Of a stretch of 64,000 bases of DNA, positions 1-7,749 are shown one piece after another. A model generated the notes under the pieces. The model ran no database searches and was not told the DNA's origin. It saw only the letters and a list, made by a program, of their open reading frames with translations. Each line of letters starts with the position of its first letter. Positions within the stretch are counted from its first letter, which is position 1. The translations under genes were made by a program, and so were the position numbers. Source of the stretch: DATAES01 sp963802415 (GTDB taxonomy: Bacteria > Actinomycetota > Acidimicrobiia > Acidimicrobiales > JACDCH01); the NCBI GenBank assembly GCA_963802415.1, contig CAWDIH010000001.1, positions 806,001 to 870,000 on the forward strand, written 5' to 3'.

Positions 1-79
1 CTGATCCGCCGAAGAGGAGGTAGTAGGTCGGGTCGACGTGGGCTCGGCAGAGGAGCTCTCCGAGATCGTCGACGTTCAC
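1..79 (-). CDS. N-terminal fragment of an unknown protein, cut by the window edge
   Basis: A reading frame on the minus strand starts at a GTG (position 79) and runs off the left edge without a stop, giving about 26 residues that begin VNVDDLGELL and contain the segment DPTYYLLFGG. The composition looks coding, but no family can be named from so short a piece. No clear Shine-Dalgarno sequence precedes the GTG, and a TTG in the same frame lies 11 codons upstream, so the start is uncertain. It would be transcribed away from this window. Confidence 0.3.
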   Translation of the reverse strand, partial: MNVDDLGELLCRAHVDPTYYLLFGGS

Positions 80-167
80 TCCACGATTCTTGCGCGCCGT
101 CCGCAATCAGCACGTAAGAGCGACTCCTGGCCTCGTTAGGAGCTGGCAGGGAGGCGAACCGATTCCG

Positions 168-698
168 TCAGCCGTCGATGGCGTCTGACTCGGCGACGGC
201 GTTGCAGAACTCGGCCTCGAGGTCTGCGGCTGACACGTCGGACAGAATCGTGGTTGACGAGTGCGCCAGCAGAGGTCTGATCTCGTCGTGATCGTGGTCG
301 AGCGTGACAACGACGAGCACGGCTTGGGTGCTCTCGAGGAGATCGCTCATGCCGCGGAGCTCAGCTTTGGGGACGTTGTTCCAAAAGTGCTCGACGATCG
401 CGCCGACCCCCGCCCAATCAGTGTTGGTGGCCAGCTCGGGTACGAGATAGAAGATTCCAAGCGGCGCGGCAAGGACTATGAGCGCTCCACCGAGCACGAC
501 CGCGCCGTATGCGAAGCGATCGGCAGTCTTCTGGTGGTCGATCGTGAGTAGACCGTCGGCGCCCTTCTCGACAATGGCAGCGGCGACAGTCGAACGCCCC
601 CCATCGGGGCGGGCGCCGCACAAGGCCTCGAGGTCGCGTTCGGCGACCGCCCGGGAGGGATAGCCGGCTACGGCCATGACCACGGCTTGATCGCTCAC
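168..698 (-). CDS. DUF1269-like small membrane protein
   Basis: A 176-residue protein. The GTG start at 698 is chosen because a GGAGAG Shine-Dalgarno sequence lies just upstream; the frame stays open further upstream without ribosome-site support. The N-terminal half, with AGYPSRAVAERDLEAL and then IVEKGADG, matches the pattern of predicted membrane proteins of the DUF1269 type seen in actinobacteria. One hydrophobic segment lies at about residues 62-86. The C-terminal half (VVVTLDHDHDEIRPLL, then SAADLEAEF) resembles the regulatory tail of the same group. The biochemical function is unknown; relatives are often stress-associated. It diverges from the LuxR-type regulator starting near 818, so the roughly 120 bp between them should hold both promoters. 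Confidence 0.6.
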   Translation of the reverse strand: MSDQAVVMAVAGYPSRAVAERDLEALCGARPDGGRSTVAAAIVEKGADGLLTIDHQKTADRFAYGAVVLGGALIVLAAPLGIFYLVPELATNTDWAGVGAIVEHFWNNVPKAELRGMSDLLESTQAVLVVVTLDHDHDEIRPLLAHSSTTILSDVSAADLEAEFCNAVAESDAIDG

Positions 699-817
699 GT
701 CGCTCTCCGGATCGAGGATTGACGCCCTGCCGTCAGTGTCTGACCCATGGGTGGGCGAGTCGTCATCCCGAGCGGATGAAGCGGCGGGTTCCAAGGGGCC
801 GAAGTAGCCTCACTGCC

Positions 818-3097
818 GTGCCGACGAGGGCGATTCGGCGTGCCACTTCCGGTTCCCGCCCCGTGCAGCGCGCCGGCCTCGACCCGCCATTCGAGCTCGA
901 CGAAGCCAAGCTTCGCGCGCCGGAGTTGCGCCGGGGCATCGTGTTTCGCGTCGCGCTGGTCGAGAAACTGCTCGCATCGCGGAGTCAACGAGCGATCGCC
1001 GTCGTCGCCCCCGCGGGGTACGGCAAGTCGACGTTGTTGGCTCAGTGGGCAGAGCACAGACACTCAAGGGTTGCGTGGGTCTCCCTCGACGGTCGTGACA
1101 ACGACCCGACCGTGCTGTTGGCGTATCTCGCGGTCGCGCTGGACCGGGTCCAGACGATCGAGCCCACGGTGTTTCGGCCGTCGGCGTCGCTGGGCGCAGG
1201 CGTCGCTGACGTGGCTCGGTTGGCGTCCTCGATCGCCACCACGGGAGCGCCGATCGTGCTGGTGCTCGACCACGTTGAAGCGCTCAAGAGCGCCGAGTGC
1301 AAGGACATGATCGCCGAGCTGATCCTTCGGCTCCCCAGCGGGTCACAGGTGGCGATGGGATCCCGACACGAGGTGCCGGGGCCGGTCTCGCGCCTTCGCG
1401 CCGAAGGCAACATCATCGAGATCGGAGTGGCCGATCTCGCGATGCACCGCTTGGAGGCCGAATCGCTGTTGTCCGAGGCCGGGGTCGAACTCGAGGCCGC
1501 GGCCGTTCAGGACTTGGTGGAGAGAACCGAAGGGTGGCCGGCGGGGCTCTATCTGGCAGCGCTCGCGATGAGCGCCGGAAGTGTGAACACCGGCGTCGAG
1601 TTCATCTTCACGGGCGCGGATCGATTCATGGGCGACTATCTCCGTTCGGAGTTCCTCGATCGCGTGTCGCGACGCGACGTCACGTTCCTGACGCGCACAT
1701 CGATCCTGGATCGGCTTTCGGGACCGTTGTGCGATGTCACGGTTGGCCGGCAGGGATCTGGTCGACTGCTCGATCGAGTGCAGCGCACCAACCTGTTGGT
1801 TATCCCGCTGGACCGGGTTGGTCAGTGGTACCGCTACCACCACCTGTTGCGCGACTTGTTGTACGCCGAACTCTTGCAGCGCGAGCCGGAGATGATCCCC
1901 GAGCTACACGCGCGGGCCGCCTCGTGGTACGAGGCCAACAACATGCCGGAGGCGGCGGTCGAGCACGCCCAGCAGGCACGCGACGCCGAACGAGTGGAGC
2001 GCCTTGTTCTCAGCATCGCCAATCCGGTATGGGCGAGTGGGCGCCTCGACACGGTGCTGCGCTGGACGGGATGGTTCGCGTCGGAGGGCGCGATCGAGGA
2101 CCACCCTGCCGTGGCCGTGCACGGCTCGCTGATCTACGCGCTCGTTGGCAAGGCGAGCGACGCCGAACGATGGGCCACTGCGGCGGAGCGCGGCTCCCTC
2201 ACCGGCATGCTCGACGACGGCAACACGATGGAAGGCACACTCGCGTATCTGCGCACGCTGCTCTGCCGCCGCGGCCTGGATGAAATGCGGCGCGACGCGC
2301 GACTTGCGCTCGACGGTCTGAGTCCGACGAGCCCGTACCGGCCGGCGATACTGCACGCTGAAGCCGTCGCCGATCTGCTCCAGGGCAACACCGACCGATC
2401 GGACCTGCTTTTTGCGTCGGCCGCCGACGAAGCGGCCAGCAGCGAGATGACGCCATTCGTCGCTCTACTGCTGGCCGAGCGCGGGATCATCGCCATGCAC
2501 CGTGGCGCATGGCAGGACGCCGACGCGCTGGCCTCCCGGGCATTGGCGCTCGTCCGCGATGGTCGCTTCGACGATTACTGGACCAGCGCCCTTGTATTCG
2601 CGTCCGGCGCTCGCGTCGCGTTCCAACGGGGCGAGGTTGCGAGAGCCCGCGACCTCGTCCGACGGGCGGCTCGACTGCGGACGCTTCTCACCTACGCGCT
2701 CCCGATCGTGTCCGTCCAGGCGCTTCTCGAACTGGCACGCGCGTACATCGCGCTCGCTGACCCCGCTGGCGCGCAGGCAGTCCTGAGTCAGATCGACGAC
2801 ATTCGTCAGCACCGGCCGGACCTCGGCACGCTCCACCCGCAAGCGGACGAGCTGCGCTCCGCGCTCAAGGTGATCAAGGGCGAGATGCTCGGTCTTTCGT
2901 CGCTCACGACCGCCGAGCTGCGACTGTTGCCGCTGTTGCCTTCGCATCTGTCCCTCGCCGAGATCGGTGAACGGCTTTTCATCTCGCGCAACACCGTGAA
3001 GACGCAAGCGATCTCTCTCTACCGCAAGCTCGGTGTCTCGACCCGTCGCGAAACGATTGAACGCATGCATGAACTCGGCGTGATCGTCGAGGCGTAG
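818..3097 (+). CDS. LuxR-family regulator with MalT-like ATPase domain
   Basis: A large (about 760 residue) signal-transduction ATPase of the MalT/LAL type. The order is an N-terminal STAND-type nucleotide-binding domain with Walker A PAGYGKST (near 1009-1032) and a Walker B-like VLVLDHVEAL, then a long helical repeat region rich in Ala, Leu and Arg, then a C-terminal LuxR helix-turn-helix. The last contains LSLAEIGERLFISRNTVKTQ, the typical DNA-binding helix pair. Proteins of this type bind an inducer, oligomerise with ATP and activate transcription; the inducer here is unknown. The start is not fixed: GTG 818 and GTG 863 both precede the conserved domain and neither has a good ribosome site, while the frame is open from 719. 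The gene is intact, with no frame break. Confidence 0.85.
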   Translation: MPTRAIRRATSGSRPVQRAGLDPPFELDEAKLRAPELRRGIVFRVALVEKLLASRSQRAIAVVAPAGYGKSTLLAQWAEHRHSRVAWVSLDGRDNDPTVLLAYLAVALDRVQTIEPTVFRPSASLGAGVADVARLASSIATTGAPIVLVLDHVEALKSAECKDMIAELILRLPSGSQVAMGSRHEVPGPVSRLRAEGNIIEIGVADLAMHRLEAESLLSEAGVELEAAAVQDLVERTEGWPAGLYLAALAMSAGSVNTGVEFIFTGADRFMGDYLRSEFLDRVSRRDVTFLTRTSILDRLSGPLCDVTVGRQGSGRLLDRVQRTNLLVIPLDRVGQWYRYHHLLRDLLYAELLQREPEMIPELHARAASWYEANNMPEAAVEHAQQARDAERVERLVLSIANPVWASGRLDTVLRWTGWFASEGAIEDHPAVAVHGSLIYALVGKASDAERWATAAERGSLTGMLDDGNTMEGTLAYLRTLLCRRGLDEMRRDARLALDGLSPTSPYRPAILHAEAVADLLQGNTDRSDLLFASAADEAASSEMTPFVALLLAERGIIAMHRGAWQDADALASRALALVRDGRFDDYWTSALVFASGARVAFQRGEVARARDLVRRAARLRTLLTYALPIVSVQALLELARAYIALADPAGAQAVLSQIDDIRQHRPDLGTLHPQADELRSALKVIKGEMLGLSSLTTAELRLLPLLPSHLSLAEIGERLFISRNTVKTQAISLYRKLGVSTRRETIERMHELGVIVEA

Positions 3098-3182
3098 CCG
3101 GCCGACTCCACGGTCACATCGGTCGAAGAACACCGAGCGTGGGTCGAGCAGTGGCTGCCTCGCCAGTTCCGCCGGGCACAGG

Positions 3183-3521
3183 TCAGTTGGACTCGTCTTC
3201 GAGTTCGGACTCGAGGGCGGCGATCGCGAACCCGAGGGCTCGTGTGATGTTCCCCGCGGCGAGCAGGGTGCGGGGCGTACCGATGATCGGTGCGACGGCA
3301 ATGAGGATCCCTTGGACGTCTTCGAGGGTGATCCCGGCATCGCTCGCGGCGCCGGCGTTCAACACATAGGACGCAGGCGGTGCGCCGACCGCGGCAAGCG
3401 CGGCGATCCGCGCGAGCATCAGATCCCGCGGCTCGAGACTGCAACTCTCGACCGACACCGCCGTGAGCATGGCAAGCGTGGTGAGAACTGGCGTGTCCTC
3501 AGTGAGATCTACGTCGGCCAT
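3183..3521 (-). CDS. Carboxymuconolactone decarboxylase-like (AhpD-fold) protein
   Basis: A 112-residue protein starting at an ATG (3521) with a GGGAG ribosome site. The pattern LEPRDLMLARIAALAAVGAP, followed by a hydrophobic stretch with APIIGTPRTLLAAGNI, is that of the carboxymuconolactone decarboxylase family of small all-helical proteins. The CxxC redox pair of AhpD-type members is absent; only a single Cys is seen, in VESCSLEPR. A peroxidase-type activity is therefore unlikely, and the role is unknown. It stands alone, convergent with the LuxR-type gene. Confidence 0.7.
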   Translation of the reverse strand: MADVDLTEDTPVLTTLAMLTAVSVESCSLEPRDLMLARIAALAAVGAPPASYVLNAGAASDAGITLEDVQGILIAVAPIIGTPRTLLAAGNITRALGFAIAALESELEDESN

Positions 3522-3669
3522 CTCGGTCTCCCGTCCGTTGGTGGTGCCCGACCCGGTTCCGCGCTGGGAGGGGCTCGATGGAGTCACTGTCCCATCTCAC
3601 CGGGGTGACGGGCATCATCCGCTTCGGGTGACTAGGCGGGATCCCACGAGAAGTTCCCCGCCGCGAAGC

Positions 3670-4431
3670 TCAGGACGGTTGGAACAGGTTGACCTGCCGG
3701 GTGCTGTACGAGCCGTCGTCGGCGCGAACCAACAGGACGGCGACGGTCATCCCGGCGGTGAGGTCGGGGTCGACGCAGGACTGCGCGCCGGCGGCGTAGG
3801 CGGTGTCCGGTCCGGTCAATGCGGTCACGGATTGGCCGGCGAGGGGCCCGTCGAGGATGTTCAGCGACAGCGAGCCCGGCGGCGCTGACACGACCTGGGC
3901 CAAGCTCTTGACGTAGCGCGACGCGTCGGCGCCAGCGGCGGCCTTGGCGGCGTCGTCCAAGGTTTGGTCCGAGGGGCGGTGGTCGGATGGGACGTCAGCG
4001 CCGCTGGAGGCTGCTGGTTTGCCGGAGCTGGGGGCGTCTTGCTTGGTCGCGTCACCTGCTGGACCTCCGGCGGCGGGAGGTGTGAGCGAACCGGGCGGAA
4101 GCGCGGCCAGCACTGCGCTGCATGTCGGCGGCGGTGACGGGGCCGAGGCCGAGGTCGGCTCGCTCGCCGCCGGCAGGATCGACACCTGCGTCGAGCCCGG
4201 ACGTGCCGCGGCGAACGCGGCCGCGCCTGCGGCGCCGGCGACGGCAACGGCGGCGACGGTGGTGTGTGCCACCCGCCGCCGGCGAAGTCGGCGTGCTCTG
4301 GCGTGGACGTTGCTGAGGCGTCGTGGGTCGTCTGGCATCGTTCCGGCCAGGTCGGCCAGAGCGACGTGGAGCGCGCCCCGGCCGCGCGTGTCGGTGCTCG
4401 TTCGGTCGGGTGTCGAGTCGTGAGTGCTCAT
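3670..4431 (-). CDS. Membrane-anchored protein paired with the SigE-type sigma factor
   Basis: A 253-residue protein whose ATG at 4431 overlaps the sigma-factor stop (ATGA), so the two are translationally coupled. A basic N-terminal region (about residues 1-55, ending in an Arg-rich stretch RARRLRRRRVAHT) precedes one Ala/Val-rich transmembrane segment (about 56-75). An exported Pro/Ser/Ala-rich linker follows, then a small folded C-terminal part with two Cys (one in PPTCSAV, one in AQSCVDP). The placement is that of an anti-sigma factor, but no zinc-binding anti-sigma motif is visible. Calling it an anti-sigma factor is therefore an inference from context. Confidence 0.6.
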   Translation of the reverse strand: MSTHDSTPDRTSTDTRGRGALHVALADLAGTMPDDPRRLSNVHARARRLRRRRVAHTTVAAVAVAGAAGAAAFAAARPGSTQVSILPAASEPTSASAPSPPPTCSAVLAALPPGSLTPPAAGGPAGDATKQDAPSSGKPAASSGADVPSDHRPSDQTLDDAAKAAAGADASRYVKSLAQVVSAPPGSLSLNILDGPLAGQSVTALTGPDTAYAAGAQSCVDPDLTAGMTVAVLLVRADDGSYSTRQVNLFQPS

Positions 4432-4995
4432 GTTTCGTTGTCCTCCTCGATTGGGATCGAGCCGTCGGTGAGCAGCGCTCGCAAGCGCGCCAGGCCCTTG
4501 GCCGTCTGACTCTTCACCGTGCCCACGCTGCACCGCATGGCGAGCGCCGCATCGGCAACGCTCAAGTCCTCGTAGAAACGCAGCACCACCGCAGCGCGCT
4601 CGACGGGCCGGTACCTGCAGCAACGCCCGGCGCAAGTGCTCATGTCGATCGACGGCCATGCGGGCCTCAGAGGTCGACGTCTCCGGTAGCGGCGACGTCG
4701 GCACCTCCCCGTGCCAACGGCGGCGCCGCCATGCGATGGCGGTGCGCACGATGACCATGCGGACATAGGGCGCGGGATCGCCTTTGGCCACCACCCGATC
4801 CCACCGCAGCGCGGTCTTGGCCAGCGCCGCCTGCACCAGGTCTTCGGCGAGGTGATGGTCGCCGGTGAGAAGGAAAGCAGTTCGGCACAAGCGCGGGGCG
4901 TGCCGGCGCACATAGGCGTCGAACCCGACGTCGCCCGCCAAGTTCACCTCGGGACCGACCTCGACCACGCTCGGCGTCGCCGGCTGTGAGATCAC
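4428..4995 (-). CDS. SigE-family ECF sigma factor (one frame break)
   Basis: An extracytoplasmic-function sigma factor. Region 2 is clear in FDAYVRRHAPRLCRTAFLL, GDHHLAEDLVQAAL and RWDRVV. Region 4 is clear in PVERAAVVLRFYEDLSVADA and CSVGTVKSQTAKGLARLRA. The two halves lie in different frames with the break near 4605-4625, inside the linker just before region 4; a single-base change joins them without loss. GTG 4995 is preferred because a GGAGA ribosome site lies seven bases upstream; the frame itself opens at a TTG (5025). It overlaps the downstream membrane protein by four bases. Confidence 0.8.
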
Positions 4996-5071
4996 CACAC
5001 CATCTCCACGCGTAGGCAGAGCCAAAAGGTTGCACCAGAGCGCACTAGATGTGAGTCAGCGCGAGCGACGG

Positions 5072-5578
5072 CTATACATCCAGGTGCTTCAGTGCCCTCT
5101 CGACGTTCTCCTCGAGTGGACGCACCGTGTCGATCACAAGTCGCGGGCCGCGCCACGGCTCGGTCTCCGCTCGACGCTTGATCACGTCGTCCCAACTGAG
5201 CTCCGGGAGGGGATCGAGCTTCCGTCGGCGCGTGTGCAGCCGATGTCGATGCTCGCTGTCGTCGCTGCAGATCACTTCGATGGCACGCCAGTTGACCCCG
5301 GCGGAATCGGCGGCCGCTCGCCAGTAGTTCCTTCCGGCCTCGAGGTAGTTGGCGGCGTCTGCGATCACGGTCAGGCCGAGCCGAAGCTGTTGCTCCGCCA
5401 CGAGCGCCCCAACCTTGTAGGCGGCGAGCCCTGTCTCGAAGGACTGCGGGATCCCGGACCGTATGATCGCCGCCTCAATTGGATCGGCAGAGATCACCGG
5501 TGCGCGGAGTCGCCGACCAAGTCCGTCGGCGAACGCAGACTTTCCGACGCCGGGCAGTCCCGCCAGCATGACCAGCAC
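5072..5578 (-). CDS. P-loop kinase-like ATPase
   Basis: A 168-residue protein with a Walker A motif GLPGVGKS near the N-terminus, then VISADPIEAA, VIADAANYLEAGR and a basic lid-like segment HRHRLHTRRRK. The layout matches small kinases of the AAA_33/zeta-toxin-like P-loop group, which phosphorylate small molecules or nucleotides. The substrate cannot be told from sequence. GTG 5578 or the in-frame ATG nine bases downstream are both possible starts. No antitoxin-like partner is next to it. Confidence 0.75.
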   Translation of the reverse strand: MLVMLAGLPGVGKSAFADGLGRRLRAPVISADPIEAAIIRSGIPQSFETGLAAYKVGALVAEQQLRLGLTVIADAANYLEAGRNYWRAAADSAGVNWRAIEVICSDDSEHRHRLHTRRRKLDPLPELSWDDVIKRRAETEPWRGPRLVIDTVRPLEENVERALKHLDV

Positions 5579-5608
5579 GGAACCAGTCTGTAGTCGACCG
5601 AGCGGTAG

Positions 5609-6397
5609 TCAGTTGCGGGCGAGCACGTCCGGTCGTTGTTCGTACGCGAAGAGGTGGTGTGCGAGTGCCCCGAATCCGATCGCGATGGTTGCCCACAGCA
5701 CTGCCTGAGTGGCGAACGACGCGACGCGGAAGCGCCACAACACGACGGGCGGGAACGTCGTCTGCGCGTCAGTGACCGCTGGGACGACGCCCGTGACAAC
5801 TTGTTGCGGCACCTCGTTGACGCCCGGAAGCAGTACGAAGCACAGCACCATCGCGGCCAGGTAACCGCCTCCGGCGATGAGCGTCGCGTTCCATTCGCCG
5901 AACCGGTACGCGAGCCGCCGTCGCACCACGACGGCGACGACCAGGGCGGCGATCGACAGCAGCAGCATCACCAGGAAGAGCGTGGTCCTTCGCCCGATCG
6001 TGTCGGGGTTGCCGATCGCTGGCGGGTTCGCCGGGTACTTGAGCACGGGCACCACGTACACGCCGAGGAAGCCCAAGAGTCCGAGCACGGCTGCGGTGCC
6101 ACGAGCGGTCATCGTGCCGAGCCGACCGTACGCCGCAGCGAACACGAGAGCGAAGAGCCCACCGAACGCGACGCCGTAGAGGATCGCGCCGGCACCCAAA
6201 CCGCCCGAATCCTGCACAGCACGGCTGACCGGCGCGTCCTCGGGCGCCTCGTGATGCACGTTGTATTCGACGTAGTCCTCGAACGCGATCGCCTTGTTGA
6301 CCTGCGGCTCACCGAGGACGCGGGCGACGCCGAACGCCAGGAGCCCCGCGGCGAGACCCACGAGCATGCCCCGCAGCAACAGGCTGCGGACGAGCAG
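5609..6397 (-). CDS. cbtA: Cobalt transporter subunit CbtA
   Basis: A multi-spanning membrane protein of about 262 residues with the CbtA signature: N-terminal LLLRGMLVGLAAGLLAFGVA, followed by GEPQVNKAIAFE, and further hydrophobic segments carrying GGLFALVFAAAYGR, VVPVLKYPANPPAIG and a C-terminal IAIGFGALAHHLF. CbtA and CbtB form a predicted cobalt uptake system that is commonly under cobalamin riboswitch control. The gene follows cbtB directly. The frame is open far upstream, so the start is uncertain: a CTG at 6397 or a TTG at 6379 would place translation just after the cbtB stop. A product is expected in the inner membrane. Confidence 0.85.
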   Translation of the reverse strand: MLVRSLLLRGMLVGLAAGLLAFGVARVLGEPQVNKAIAFEDYVEYNVHHEAPEDAPVSRAVQDSGGLGAGAILYGVAFGGLFALVFAAAYGRLGTMTARGTAAVLGLLGFLGVYVVPVLKYPANPPAIGNPDTIGRRTTLFLVMLLLSIAALVVAVVVRRRLAYRFGEWNATLIAGGGYLAAMVLCFVLLPGVNEVPQQVVTGVVPAVTDAQTTFPPVVLWRFRVASFATQAVLWATIAIGFGALAHHLFAYEQRPDVLARN

Positions 6398-6411
6398 CTG
6401 GCCCTCGGTGC

Positions 6412-6624
6412 TCAGTGGCAGGGGAAGCCCAGGAGGTGACGCGAGTCGTGGACGAGCTCGTGGATGTAGCTCCCGCCGACGAGTGACATCGCGCCTTGCT
6501 CGGCTCCGACCACGTACAAGACGAACAGCAGGAACACGCCGGCGAAGACCGCCCACGGGACCAACTCGCGAACGGGTATGCGTACGGGCTGGGGAAGGGT
6601 CCGGGGAATCGCAGTTGCGGCCAT
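6412..6624 (-). CDS. cbtB: Cobalt transporter subunit CbtB
   Basis: A 70-residue protein with one transmembrane segment (VPWAVFAGVFLLFVLYVVGA) and the hallmark C-terminal histidine motif HELVHDSRHLLGFPCH, thought to bind the metal in CbtB proteins. An AAGGAG sequence lies about 12 bases before the ATG. It is the first gene after the minus-strand cobalamin riboswitch, with cbtA directly behind it, so cobalt uptake should fall when cobalamin is plentiful. Confidence 0.9.
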   Translation of the reverse strand: MAATAIPRTLPQPVRIPVRELVPWAVFAGVFLLFVLYVVGAEQGAMSLVGGSYIHELVHDSRHLLGFPCH

Positions 6625-6679
6625 CTGCTGTGGCTACTCCTTCGGGATCGTGCGTCCCTCCGAGCGTTCGTGACGCCTG

Positions 6680-6790
6680 CCGGGTCTGACTCGAGCGGTG
6701 CTCATCACAGTGGCGCGACCGTGTCGGCATCTCACCGACTTCCGGCATGCGTCGCGTTGGACTGCGTGGTTCTACCAGTGGGTTCAACCG
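6680..6790 (-). promoter_or_regulatory. Cobalamin riboswitch controlling cbtBA
   Basis: Read on the minus strand, the stretch has the conserved cobalamin-riboswitch elements in order: GGAAGTCGGTGAGATGCCGA, then CGGTCGCGCCACTGTGA (the B12-box core, GCCACTG), then GAGTCAGACCC close to the end. The cbtB start lies about 55 bases further on. An expression-off switch for cobalt uptake is the usual behaviour of this class. Exact borders are approximate. Confidence 0.85.
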
Positions 6791-6811
6791 GTGTCCAGTG
6801 ACCCACGAGAC

Positions 6812-6975
6812 CCTTGCGAGTCGCCTACTAAGGTGCGCTTCGCTCGTCGGGAACGCCGGTGTGAGTCCGGGGCTGTCCCGCAACTGTCACCAGGGAGTGA
6901 ACCTCCACGACGCCACGGCCGGCCCGGCTGGAAGGCGGAGGGGACCAACGATCTGGGAGCCAGGACACCGCCGAG
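6812..6975 (+). promoter_or_regulatory. Cobalamin riboswitch controlling the biosynthesis operon
   Basis: On the plus strand the leader of the 7006 gene carries GGGAACGCCGGTGTGAGTCC, then GGGGCTGTCCCGCAACTGT, and near the end GGGAGCCAGGACACC. These are the typical cobalamin riboswitch blocks in the right order, although the B12-box is the CCGCAACTGT variant. The conserved 3' block ends about 30 bases before the first start codon, so the switch probably masks the ribosome site. It is oriented opposite to, and almost touches, the minus-strand switch. Confidence 0.85.
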
Positions 6976-7005
6976 CATCGAGACGACCACGAGGATGGAG
7001 ATGGC

Positions 7006-7749
7006 ATGGACGCCTGCGAGCTGCTCGCGCAGGTCACGGCGACGGTCGACTACCTCCGCATCTCCACGGGCGCAGCCGACGATGAGCGGCAGTGGCTGCC
7101 GTGTCGTCCGCTGCTCACCGAGCCCGAGACGCTCCTCGCCCTCGTGCGAACCACCGCGGCCGGCCGAGGGACCGACCGTGACGACGTCGCGATGTCGTTG
7201 TTCCTGCAGGGCTACTCCTTCCGTGTCGCGTCGCTGGCCGTCGGCGGTTGGTTGATCGGCGACTCGGTGCTCGACGTGTCGCCGGCTTCAACGGCGATCG
7301 CGTTGGGCCGCGACCGACCGAACGCGGTCCGGGTCGACCAGCCACGCGTCGTCGACGAAGACCTGCATCACCACCTGATCGACGCGCATCTCGCGCTTCT
7401 CGTCGACACCGCGCATCGTGCCTGCCGCGTCGGCGAAGCGCTGCTGTGGGGCAACGTCGGAGCGTCATGCGCGTCGTCGTTCGGTGCCTTCGTCGATCCG
7501 CTCCCTGATCGCCGCGCGGAGATACGCGCCCGCGCCGAGGCGTTCTTCGCGGCGGCCCGTCCGGAGCTCGCTCGGTCAGGCCGGGTGGTCGGCGTCGGCA
7601 CAGGCACCCGGTGGGTCTGGGAGCGAAACGCGTGCTGCCTCTGGTACCAGACCGAGGCCGGGTTCAAGTGCGAGGACTGTTCGCTGTGGACCGCATCGGA
7701 GCGTGCCGCGCGGTACGCCGCGATGGAGCGCGAGGACGCGTTGCCGTGA
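7006..7749 (+). CDS. FhuF-like [2Fe-2S] protein of the cobalamin operon
   Basis: A 247-residue protein, the first gene behind the plus-strand cobalamin riboswitch. Its C-terminus has the FhuF-type iron-sulfur pattern CC-x10-C-x2-C (C210, C211, C222, C225; CCLWY then CEDC), preceded by an Ala/Arg-rich helical body. FhuF proteins are ferric-siderophore reductases. Here the setting, directly upstream of and overlapping cobN (GTGA), suggests a reductase in cobalt or corrin handling instead, perhaps reducing Co(II). The substrate is inferred, not shown. A GGAG ribosome site precedes the ATG. Confidence 0.75.
   Translation: MDACELLAQVTATVDYLRISTGAADDERQWLPCRPLLTEPETLLALVRTTAAGRGTDRDDVAMSLFLQGYSFRVASLAVGGWLIGDSVLDVSPASTAIALGRDRPNAVRVDQPRVVDEDLHHHLIDAHLALLVDTAHRACRVGEALLWGNVGASCASSFGAFVDPLPDRRAEIRARAEAFFAAARPELARSGRVVGVGTGTRWVWERNACCLWYQTEAGFKCEDCSLWTASERAARYAAMEREDALP

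Noticed and set aside
5636..6439. Long plus-strand frame opposite cbtA
   Set aside because: It is a shadow of cbtA; the translation is rich in Arg, Glu and His without any family pattern, as expected in GC-rich DNA.
6398..6883. Upstream extension of the cbtA frame
   Set aside because: It runs through cbtB and the minus-strand riboswitch, so it is only an open frame, not part of the protein.
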